Below, in pieces: positions 9,487 to 16,975 of a stretch of DNA of 64,000 nt. The translations under genes and the position numbers were made by a program. Each line of letters opens with the position of its first letter. The first letter of the stretch is position 1. The notes below the pieces were generated by a model. It saw nothing but the letters and a program-made list of their open reading frames with translations. It was not told the origin of the DNA and did no database searches. Source of the stretch: Thermodesulfobium sp. 4217-1 (GTDB lineage: Bacteria; Thermodesulfobiota; Thermodesulfobiia; Thermodesulfobiales; Thermodesulfobiaceae); NCBI RefSeq assembly GCF_039822205.1, contig NZ_JBAGBW010000004.1, positions 1-64,000 on the forward strand, given 5' to 3'.

Positions 9487-9525
9487 TGTTAACAAAGTGT
9501 AAATGTAAAGTTAATCATAAGTTAA
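9487..9525 (-). promoter_or_regulatory. PHO-box-like array facing the phosphoesterase gene
   Basis: Four hexamers recur every 11 bp on the plus strand: TGTTAA (9487), TGTAAA (9498), AGTTAA (9509), AGTTAA (9520). Read on the minus strand, toward the phosphoesterase, they are TTAACT, TTAACT, TTTACA and TTAACA. This fits the Bacillus PhoP consensus TT(A/C/T)A(C/T)A with about 5-bp spacers. A TATTTA at 9474-9469 lies 12 bp beyond the array as a possible -10. Seen directly: repeats and period. Inferred: PhoP/PhoB-type binding. Confidence 0.6.
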
Positions 9526-9565
9526 AAAATATTCAAGAAGACTATATAATTTTTATCAAAATACA

Positions 9566-9604
9566 TTAATTATATTTTAACAGATTATTAACAAGCAATT
9601 AACA
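9566..9604 (+). promoter_or_regulatory. PHO-box-like array facing the phosphate symporter gene
   Basis: TTAATT (9566), TTAACA (9577), TTAACA (9588) and TTAACA (9599) are spaced by exactly 11 bp, with three perfect matches to the PhoP half-site. A possible -10, TATTAT (9618-9623), lies 13 bp downstream, where a PhoP-activated promoter would have it. The downstream gene encodes a Pho84-type phosphate transporter, so function and site agree. Confidence 0.7.
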
Positions 9605-9698
9605 TGATTTTTTTTAATATTATCACTAATATCAACTAGAGAAAGGAGGAGAAATTGAATCTTTTGTAATAATTTATTCTAACTTTTGGGAGGTATTA

Positions 9699-11098
9699 GT
9701 GGATAATATTGACTTTGATTCAAGAAAAAATGTTAAAGAAAATACAGTTTCAGAGGCTCTAAATACTTCAAGTTTTAGCCTGTTTCATCTTAAAGCACTT
9801 TTTGCTTCTGGAATGGGGTTTTTTACCTGTGCTTATGATCTTTTTATTATTGGAACAGCGTTGGTCCTCATAAAAGATGAATGGCACTTATCTAGTAGCG
9901 CAATCGGTCTTATAGGTTCTATATCACTGATAGCCACATTTGTAGGAGCATTCGTTTTCGGAAGACTTGCAGACATACTTGGAAGAAAATCAATTTATGG
10001 CTTAGAAGCAATCCTTATGACCGTGGGATCAATATTATCTGCTATTTCCCCAAATGTAATGTTCTTGCTAATTTCAAGAGTTATTTTAGGCTTAGGAATA
10101 GGTGGAGATTATCCTCTTTCTGCTACTCTTATGAGTGAATATGCGAATACAAAATCTCGGGGAAGATTAGTAAGTATTGTCTTTTCAGCCCAAGCGCTCG
10201 GTTTGGTGATTGGACCAGCTGTAGCGCTTACACTTTTAGCAGCAGGAGTCAATCATGATCTCGCTTGGAGAATTATGCTAGGCCTTGGCGCTCTGCCAGC
10301 AATGTCAGTTATTTATATTCGTAGAACTCTTCCTGAATCACCTCGCTGGATAGCAAGGGTTAAAGGAGATGCTAAAAGGGCTGCAAATGAACTAGCCTCA
10401 TTTAGTCTGGGGACTGCAATATCAAATGGTAAAGATAATATTGTAAAAGCTCCACTTTCAAAATATATTTTTACCTTAATTGGCACTGCTGGAACATGGT
10501 TTGTGTTTGACTTCGCATATTATGGAAATGCAATATCAACTCCACTAATCATGAAAGAAATAGTTCCACACGCAAATATTCTTGCATCCACAGCTATGAG
10601 CTTAATTCTATTTTCAGTTGCAGCTGTTCCTGGATATATCTTAGCATTGCTTACAGTCGATCAAATTGGTCACAAAAGACTTCAGATTATAGGTTTTGCG
10701 CTTATGGGATTGATGTTTTTTATAATAGGAGCCTTCCCATTCCTCACACAATCAATAGCAATATTTTTAACACTGTATGGTTTGTCATATTTTTTGCAGA
10801 ATTTGGTGCAAACACCACCACCTTTTTGTTAGCAGCAGAAGTATTTCCTGTAAATCTAAGAACTACTGGACATGGTTATTCTGCTGGAGTAGCAAAGATT
10901 GGAGCATTTATTGGTGCGTTCATATTCCCAATAATCTTAAAAACTTTAGGTTTAGACAAAACACTTGTTTTGACATCAGCATTTTCAATAGTTGGAATAT
11001 TGCTTACATTAGCGTTCATAACTGAACCAAGCGGTAAATCATTAGAAGAAGCTAGTAACGAAGCAAGCCACATAGTTGATGCTGAAGCTAAAATATAA
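9699..11098 (+). pseudogene. Pho84-type phosphate:H+ symporter, frameshifted
   Basis: A major facilitator of the PHS family, about 465 residues if repaired. The hallmark GLGIGGDYPLSAT motif after helix 4 and the GRLADILGRKS loop are typical of Pho84-like inorganic phosphate symporters. Start GTG with GGGAGG five bases upstream. The frame runs to a stop at 10832. The conserved continuation FGANTTTFLLAAEVFP and the last helices are in the +1 frame to 11098. One more T in the T6 run at 10790-10795 joins the halves perfectly as YFFAEFGANTTTF. Either the gene is inactive here, it relies on slippage at the T run, or one base is missing from the assembly. A PHO-box array precedes it. Confidence 0.85.
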
Positions 11099-11108
11099 GT
11101 AAATTTAC

Positions 11109-11142
11109 AACCGAGTCATATATATTTATGGCTCGGTTTTTT
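11109..11142 (+). terminator. Rho-independent terminator of the symporter gene
   Basis: AACCGAGTCATA (from 11109) pairs with TATGGCTCGGTT across a short AT loop, apart from one mismatch, and runs into TTTTTT ending at 11142. It starts ten bases after the symporter stop codon. Confidence 0.9.
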
Positions 11143-11300
11143 GTAATACATTTATAGTTCTAGGATTTATCATCGGCTCCCAGCAACCAGAAGGCATGTT
11201 TGTAGCTATATATTTGCCATCTTGTAGGGGCTCAAATATTAGAGTATTAGGATCTAATATGCAATTGTAAATTCATTAATAAAAAAACATGACTTGACAT
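11126..11300 (-). pseudogene. Relic of a small gene, reading frame broken
   Basis: On the minus strand AAGGG and an ATG at 11300 look like a normal translation start, with TATACT upstream as a possible -10. The frame stops after seven codons (MSSHVFY). In another frame from about 11272 to 11126 an uninterrupted coding-like stretch reads ILDPNTLIFEPLQDGKYI, then NMPSGCWEPMINPRTINV, ending inside the symporter terminator. This looks like the start and end of one decayed gene with an internal loss. I cannot name the family. The rest of the 11143-11529 gap holds only AT-rich sequence and the aldo/keto reductase promoter. Confidence 0.35.
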
Positions 11301-11481
11301 TTTTAACCCTTTAAATAAATTTTTGCTTAATAATTTAGTATAACAATTTTTTTGGCATTAAGGATAATTCTAAGACTATTATTAGTTTTTACATTATTTG
11401 GAGTTTTTGATTGAGCCCTACATATAAACAATATCATATTAAATTAATCAAATATTTTTATAATAACAATTTATATTTTAG

Positions 11482-11490
11482 TGATATAAT
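11482..11490 (+). promoter_or_regulatory. Extended -10 promoter of the aldo/keto reductase gene
   Basis: TGATATAAT gives a perfect TATAAT (11485-11490) preceded by the TGn extension. No good -35 is visible 17 bp upstream, as is common for extended -10 promoters. The predicted leader is about 33 nt and contains the GGAGG of the gene. Confidence 0.5.
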
Positions 11491-11529
11491 AAACTTAATA
11501 AAAAATATTTTTCAAATGGAGGAATATTT

Positions 11530-12561
11530 ATGGAGTACAAAATTTTTGGAAAAACTGGTCTTAGGGTTTCTTCTCTATGTCTTGGGACAATGACTTTTGG
11601 ATCAAATTTCTATAATATCGGCGCAGTCGATCAAAATCTGGCAGATCAGATAGTCGCAAAATCTCTTGAAGCTGGAATAAATTTTATAGATACTGCTGAC
11701 GTATACTCGTATGGTGAATCTGAGATTATCCTTGGCAAATCCTTGAAAAATCTTTCTGTAAATAGAGAAAAGGTAATAATCGCAACCAAAGTTAAGGGCG
11801 CTATGAGCAAGGAGGCGTTGCAGGGGACAAGCGATTTAAACAACGTAGGTTTATCAAAAAAGCACATAATAGAGGCATGCAACAATAGTCTAAAAAGGCT
11901 GGGAACTGATTATATTGACTTATATCAGATTCACGGCGTAGATCTCATTACCTCACTATTGGAAACGCTTGAAGCATTGGATATCTTAGTAAAACAGGGC
12001 AAGGTAATCTACATTGGCTGCTCTAATTTAGCGTCAAGACACATTATGAAGGCACTGGCAATTTCACAATTAAAGAATCTTTCTTCATTTGTCAGCCTGC
12101 AAGCGTACTATTCGCTTCTGGGTAGAGACCTTGAACATGAGCTTTTACCACTTTGCATAGAAGAGAGTCTTGCACTTATGACCTGGTCACCTCTATCAGG
12201 AGGATTTTTGTCAGGAAAATATACCAGGGACAATCCAAAACCACAGGGAGCAAGACGTAGCGCATTTAACTTCCCACCGATCAATGAAGAAAAAGCTTAT
12301 GACACTATAGATGTTTTACTTGGAATCGCCAAAGAAAGAGGCGTATCCCCTGCACAAGTAGCTCTTGCGTGGCTCTTGCACCAAAGAGGCGTAACATCGG
12401 TTATTATAGGCGCAAATAAAATGAATCAGTTAGAAGATAACATAAAATCAGCAGATCTAAAACTTACCAAAAATGAAATTGATATGCTCTCAGAAGTAAG
12501 TGCAGTTAAAGAAATCTACCCAAACTGGATGATAACAAGACAGAACTCAAATAGATCATAA
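11530..12561 (+). CDS. Aldo/keto reductase
   Basis: 343 residues, a TIM-barrel NADPH-dependent oxidoreductase. The catalytic tetrad is complete: D54, Y59, K87, H135. N-terminal MEYKIFGKTGLRVSSLCLGT and C-terminal GVTSVIIGA (cofactor-binding end of the barrel) place it with the YajO/Tas/voltage-channel-beta-like group. It probably reduces aldehydes or ketones; the substrate is unknown. ATG with GGAGG eight bases upstream. It is monocistronic and convergent with the next gene, 18 bp between stops. Confidence 0.9.
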   Translation: MEYKIFGKTGLRVSSLCLGTMTFGSNFYNIGAVDQNLADQIVAKSLEAGINFIDTADVYSYGESEIILGKSLKNLSVNREKVIIATKVKGAMSKEALQGTSDLNNVGLSKKHIIEACNNSLKRLGTDYIDLYQIHGVDLITSLLETLEALDILVKQGKVIYIGCSNLASRHIMKALAISQLKNLSSFVSLQAYYSLLGRDLEHELLPLCIEESLALMTWSPLSGGFLSGKYTRDNPKPQGARRSAFNFPPINEEKAYDTIDVLLGIAKERGVSPAQVALAWLLHQRGVTSVIIGANKMNQLEDNIKSADLKLTKNEIDMLSEVSAVKEIYPNWMITRQNSNRS

Positions 12562-12579
12562 ATTTTTATTAGCTTTTTA

Positions 12580-13371
12580 TCATCGAAAAACTCTTAAAAC
12601 ATTAAACGTTTTTTTAATAAAAGCATCTTTTTCGGAGTGATTAGAATTTTTTGGAACCTCTATCACCTCGAAATTCCAATATGGAGAAGAAGTTGTATCT
12701 AAAAATCTACCATTCAGATATTTATCTGAATAAGCATCTTGGCTTTGTTTGCCAGTGTACCAGCATCCGTAAGGGTATACAGTACCGTTTGATACAAGCC
12801 TTGTTCCAGTTAGCATAGAACACGAAACGTTATTATCGAGTTGTAATAAAAATCCCCATTCATTATCCTCTTCCTTTGGTGCATTTAATTTTATCCCATC
12901 AAGAGATTTGTTTAACTTCAGCAAAACGATGTTCTTATTAAATGGGTTAATATCGCAAGCCATGACACCTTTGAAAGCCGTCGTGAAGCATGGATCGAGT
13001 ATTTGATTCTCTGACATGCACCTGAAAGCCATTTTATTATGATCATCTGCGACAGATGATATCCAGCAAAATCCAGACAAGATCTTTGAACTTTCAGGAA
13101 AGGCATCCAGAGACTCATAATTAATTATTACTGTTTTATGAGGAATTTTGTTTAAATCATGTCCAAACCAATTTTTCCATGCCAGTGAATTAAGAACAGC
13201 CTTGTCTGAAAGTAAGGGCTCTTGTGTATCAAATGCTTTAGCTTGAGCGTCAGTCGGCTTGCTTTCTAACTTTGCAGCTTCTTTTTTGTCTATAGGTTTA
13301 TTTACAAATAATAAGAAAATAGCGACGATAAATATTGCAGCTGAGAACAATATGACAATACTTTTTTTCAT
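12580..13371 (-). CDS. Membrane-anchored or secreted Cys-rich protein, unknown function
   Basis: 263 residues. An N-terminal hydrophobic segment (5-25) acts as a signal anchor. A low-complexity Lys/Ala/Glu linker (28-55) follows, then an extracytoplasmic domain with seven cysteines. The segment AFRCMSENQILDPCF matches a pattern seen in many exported actinobacterial and proteobacterial proteins of unknown function (RC...I.DPCF). Further Cys occur in GVMACDIN, VSCSML and YGCWYTG, consistent with disulfides. ATG with GGGGAGAG about 12 nt upstream. It is flanked by unrelated genes, so context gives no role. Confidence 0.6.
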   Translation of the reverse strand: MKKSIVILFSAAIFIVAIFLLFVNKPIDKKEAAKLESKPTDAQAKAFDTQEPLLSDKAVLNSLAWKNWFGHDLNKIPHKTVIINYESLDAFPESSKILSGFCWISSVADDHNKMAFRCMSENQILDPCFTTAFKGVMACDINPFNKNIVLLKLNKSLDGIKLNAPKEEDNEWGFLLQLDNNVSCSMLTGTRLVSNGTVYPYGCWYTGKQSQDAYSDKYLNGRFLDTTSSPYWNFEVIEVPKNSNHSEKDAFIKKTFNVLRVFR

Positions 13372-13521
13372 ATTCTGCGCTACTCTCCCCTTTCGAATTA
13401 TATATCGTGAAATTTAGAAATTAAAAAAATGCACATATCATTTAACAAAAAATCATCAGCTAATTAATAATATTTTAAACCTATTTAAACATATTATGAA
13501 CCAATTTTTGCGTCAATCTTT

Positions 13522-14925
13522 TCACACGTAATCAACTTTTATATCTTTAGTTTTCAGTATCTTATTCGGATTCATTATGTTTTGTGGGTCAATTGAATTT
13601 TTTATATCAGAAAAAAACCTCATACCTTCTTTTTTAAATTCTCTTTCCATAAACTTTGCCTTTACTACTCCTATTCCGTGCTCTCCGGTAAGCGTTCCAC
13701 CAAGCTCTATACAATAATCAAAGATCTCACTAACTGCCTTTTCTACTTTTTCCATTTCTACTTTGTCCCTTTTGTCTGTAAGAAGAATTGGATGCATATT
13801 TCCGTCGCCCACATGGCCACAACTGCCTATAAGAAGGTTGTATCTCTCTTTAATCTCATGAATTCTTTTTATCATCAATGGCACTTTACTTCTGGGGACT
13901 GTAGCGTCTTCAGTAATCGCAGTAGGCCTTAGTCTTGCCAAAACAGGAAACAAAGACCTTCTTGCCTGCATCAGTCTATTTCTCTCAGTTTCATTCTTTG
14001 CTACTTCTATTGACCTGGCGCCCGCCTTTGAACAAACCTCTTCCACGATTTTGGCTGATTTTTCGACGTCCTCTGGCTCACCGTCCACTTCTATTAATAG
14101 GAGCGCTTCGATATCTCTTGGCAAGCCAATCTTGTTAAAGTCTTCAATTGCATTTATCGATACCTTATCCAATAGCTCCATAGTGGATGGTATAACCTTG
14201 TTTTCAATAATTTTGGCCACTGCAATGCCAGCTGATTCAATCTCATCGAACATCACCAGCATTGTCTTTATCATTTTTGGCGGATAAATTAGCTTTAGCA
14301 TTATCTTTGTAATTATCCCCAATGTGCCCTCTGAACATACGAAAAGGTGAGTCAGGTCAAAACCTGGAGCACCTCTAAGCGAAAAACTGCCCGTCTGAAC
14401 TATATCCGAATTTGGCAGGACAAACTCTAAACCTATAACGTAATTTTTTGTTGTTCCATATTTCAATCCCCTTAAACCTCCCGCTCCCTCTGCCACACAG
14501 CCACCAATCGTGGCCACAGAAAGACTGCCCGGATCTGGAGGATAGAACAAGCCCTTTTTTGCAACCTCAGCATCTAAAACAGCAGCTATCACGCCTGGCT
14601 CTACAACAGCTATCATATTTTCTGTGTCGATATCTAATATTTTGTTCAGTCTGCTTAGCTCCAGAACTACTCCACCATCAGTAGGTATTGGACCTCCGCT
14701 AATACTGGTACCCGAACCCCTTGGATAAAGATTGACATCGTATTTTCTGGCTACCTTTACCACTTCTGAAACTTGATTTGAGTTAGATACTATTACTACC
14801 ATGTCTGGTACTTTATGTAGCTGCGTAGCATCATAGGAATACACAAAAATATCTGCATAATCAGTGAGCACGTTTTCTTTCCCGACTATATCTTCCAATT
14901 CAGTTAAGACATTTTTTGGTATCAT
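13522..14925 (-). CDS. FAD-linked oxidase, GlcD/D-lactate dehydrogenase family
   Basis: 467 residues. FAD_binding_4 (PCMH) domain about 35-215, with PRGSGTSISGGPIPTDGG as the pyrophosphate loop. FAD-oxidase_C domain about 220-460, with GHVGDGNMHP (metal/flavin-side histidines) and the end motif GEHGIGVVKAKFM. It oxidises a 2-hydroxy acid such as D-lactate or glycolate to the 2-oxo acid. The ATG at 14925 was preferred because AGGTGA lies five bases before it; a GTG nine bases earlier lies inside that ribosome site. No GlcE/GlcF or Fe-S partner gene is adjacent, so the electron acceptor is unclear. Confidence 0.9.
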   Translation of the reverse strand: MIPKNVLTELEDIVGKENVLTDYADIFVYSYDATQLHKVPDMVVIVSNSNQVSEVVKVARKYDVNLYPRGSGTSISGGPIPTDGGVVLELSRLNKILDIDTENMIAVVEPGVIAAVLDAEVAKKGLFYPPDPGSLSVATIGGCVAEGAGGLRGLKYGTTKNYVIGLEFVLPNSDIVQTGSFSLRGAPGFDLTHLFVCSEGTLGIITKIMLKLIYPPKMIKTMLVMFDEIESAGIAVAKIIENKVIPSTMELLDKVSINAIEDFNKIGLPRDIEALLLIEVDGEPEDVEKSAKIVEEVCSKAGARSIEVAKNETERNRLMQARRSLFPVLARLRPTAITEDATVPRSKVPLMIKRIHEIKERYNLLIGSCGHVGDGNMHPILLTDKRDKVEMEKVEKAVSEIFDYCIELGGTLTGEHGIGVVKAKFMEREFKKEGMRFFSDIKNSIDPQNIMNPNKILKTKDIKVDYV

Positions 14926-14993
14926 TTTTCTCACCTCTAATTGAGTTTTACAACTTTTTTAAAATATTGTCAAATTGTTATTAGAGGGTGAGT

Positions 14994-16199
14994 TTATCTT
15001 TGTAAGATAACAGCTGGGTCAAATGAACTGGCTTTCAAAGCTGGCCTAATACCTGAGATTAATGCAATTACAGTAGAAAAGCAAAAAGCTATCAGAAATA
15101 GAAATGGGCTTACAGAAATAGGTATTCCAGTAAAGCTGTTCAATGCGATCGAACAAATTGTGCCAAATATTGTGCCAAAAAAGGCACCAATCAAACTTAT
15201 TACAAATATCTCAAGAAAAACCTGTACTATAATTTGAAATTTAGTAGCTCCAAATGCTCTCCTGAGCGCAATCTCTTTCTCCCTTTCAGAAATTGAGGCC
15301 TGCATAATATTTGATACTACCACAGAACCGATAATCAAAGATATTAAAACTGCTACAACTAAAAATATATTCATTGTCAAATTAATATTGTTCAGAAATT
15401 GAATTATCTGGTCAGGAGTAATTATAGTAAAATCATCTGGCAGCCCGTTATAAATTTTGTGATTTCTTCTTAAAATATTGCCAATGTCAGGTACTGAAGA
15501 AGTTATATACGACTGTTTTTCAAATTTTATCCTGATTGAAGAGAGATAGGTCTCATTTACCATTCTCTTGAGCATTGTTTTCAATGGAATAATGATTCTG
15601 TTGTCTCTATCGTTGCCATGGGGAGATGTGCCTTCTGGGCTTAATATTCCTATGACTATAAAAGGTGTGTTTTCTATTCTGATAGTCTTTCCAATAGGAT
15701 TTTCACCCAAGAATAGGTCGTTTGCGACCGTCCTACCTAATACAGCTGCCCTTCTCATGTGAAAATCTTCATTGTGAGTGAAAAATCTTCCTTCTATTAC
15801 GTTCCAATCCCATGTATCTGGCCAGGATGCATTGGAACCTGAAACTGTGGTATCGATATTTTGATCCTTATACTTAGCATTCATTGTGCTATTGAAAGCT
15901 GGCGATAAAGATTCAATGCCATTGATCTGAGATCTAATTGTATCTACGTCCTTTAGCGTAAGCGTGGTAGATCGCTCGAAAGGCTGCCCGGGTTGCCTTT
16001 TACCACCAGCAAGAATTACGATTGATTTTGGTCCAAATTTTTGAAGCAGATTGCTTACCTGTTCTCTTGCGCCCAGGCTGATAGATGTAATCAAAGTAAT
16101 GACCAAAATGCACAGTGCAATGCCAGAGCTCATAATAACAACCTTTAAAATCTGTTTCAGATTTATTTTTACTGTAGATAAAAGAATTCTTAAAATCAT
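14994..16199 (-). CDS. MacB/FtsX-type ABC transporter permease, orphan
   Basis: 401 residues. One N-terminal membrane helix (about 20-42) and a large periplasmic MacB_PCD domain (about 45-260) with GGKRQPGQPF, NVIEGRFF and VLGRTVANDLF. Three C-terminal helices follow (about 275-390) with the FtsX motif SEREKEIALRRAFGAT. This is the mechanotransmission permease topology. No ATPase or membrane-fusion subunit is encoded next to it, so its partner must lie elsewhere or it is a remnant of a larger system. The ATG has no Shine-Dalgarno; a TATAAT lies 11 bases upstream, so the leader may be only a few bases long. Confidence 0.85.
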   Translation of the reverse strand: MILRILLSTVKINLKQILKVVIMSSGIALCILVITLITSISLGAREQVSNLLQKFGPKSIVILAGGKRQPGQPFERSTTLTLKDVDTIRSQINGIESLSPAFNSTMNAKYKDQNIDTTVSGSNASWPDTWDWNVIEGRFFTHNEDFHMRRAAVLGRTVANDLFLGENPIGKTIRIENTPFIVIGILSPEGTSPHGNDRDNRIIIPLKTMLKRMVNETYLSSIRIKFEKQSYITSSVPDIGNILRRNHKIYNGLPDDFTIITPDQIIQFLNNINLTMNIFLVVAVLISLIIGSVVVSNIMQASISEREKEIALRRAFGATKFQIIVQVFLEIFVISLIGAFFGTIFGTICSIALNSFTGIPISVSPFLFLIAFCFSTVIALISGIRPALKASSFDPAVILQR

Positions 16200-16273
16200 A
16201 CAGTTATGTAATTATAAATACTAAATTTATCATACTAAATATTTTATAGTAAGAAATTAAAAAAGATATAAAT

Positions 16274-16966
16274 TTATTTTATTCTGCCCAACGCCTTTAA
16301 AATACCTTTAATTATCAATAAAGGATTTGGTGGACAACCAGGAATATAAACGTCTATAAAATCATTGTCTGGTAAATTGTTTTTTGCATATTCAGAAACA
16401 AAGATATTATTGCCGCATGCACAATTACCAACTGCAATAACAATATAGGGTTTAGGAATAGCAACTATAGTATCCAGAAATGGTTTTTCCATATTTCTTA
16501 CTATTGATCCAGTAAATAGGATTACATCAGCATGTTTTGGAGATGCCACAAAGCTGATGCCATATTGATCAATATCATAAAACGAATTTGAGGTAGCATT
16601 CACTTCAAAAAGACATGCATTGCACTCTCCTGTATCCACATATCTAATATGAATCGAATCTTTAAATTGTTTTCTAAACATTTCAATATTTTTAGAATTT
16701 TCGTTTATGATTATGGGTCTCTCAATAAGTTCAATGGCTCCAAATGTACAAGTATCAAAGCATAGTCTGCAGTTAGTACACTTTATATTATTAATTTCTT
16801 TATCTTTATCTATGGCATGAGATGGGCATCTTTCGACGCACAAATTGCAATTGGTTGGACACATAGAAGCGTCTATAGATGGAAAATCTTTAAATGACTC
16901 AGATAATTCATCAATCGACTTTGTAACCACATTTGTTCTTAACAGACGATTTAAAACTTTAAACAA
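16274..16966 (-). CDS. hyfI: HyfI/NuoB-like small subunit fused to an N-terminal 2[4Fe-4S] ferredoxin
   Basis: 230 residues. Residues 30-75 carry two cluster motifs: C36, C40, C43, C47 (one residue longer than the usual CxxC start) and C63, C66, C69, C73. Residues about 105-225 are the small hydrogenase/NuoB-like subunit, with C115 and C118 (ECNAC), C182/C184 (NCACG) and C211 (GCPPNP) for the proximal [4Fe-4S] cluster. In E. coli Hyf the ferredoxin HyfH and the small subunit HyfI are separate; here they form one polypeptide. TTG start with AGGAGG five bases upstream. Last gene of the operon, nine bases after hyfG. Confidence 0.88.
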   Translation of the reverse strand: MFKVLNRLLRTNVVTKSIDELSESFKDFPSIDASMCPTNCNLCVERCPSHAIDKDKEINNIKCTNCRLCFDTCTFGAIELIERPIIINENSKNIEMFRKQFKDSIHIRYVDTGECNACLFEVNATSNSFYDIDQYGISFVASPKHADVILFTGSIVRNMEKPFLDTIVAIPKPYIVIAVGNCACGNNIFVSEYAKNNLPDNDFIDVYIPGCPPNPLLIIKGILKALGRIK

Positions 16967-16975
16967 TATATCCTC

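Noticed and set aside
9643-9670. Four-codon leader peptide (TTG-AAT-CTT-TTG-TAA) after AAAGGAGGAG before the phosphate symporter
   Set aside because: The ribosome site is good but the peptide is too short and non-informative to support attenuation; no alternative hairpins were seen.
10777-11025. 82-codon open frame overlapping the end of the phosphate symporter
   Set aside because: Its frame shows no family similarity, while the overlapping frame continues the symporter exactly.
16197-16239. TTAGTA-16-TATAAT as a firm promoter for the MacB-like permease
   Set aside because: The -35 matches only three of six consensus bases, so it was kept only as supporting remark to the leaderless idea.
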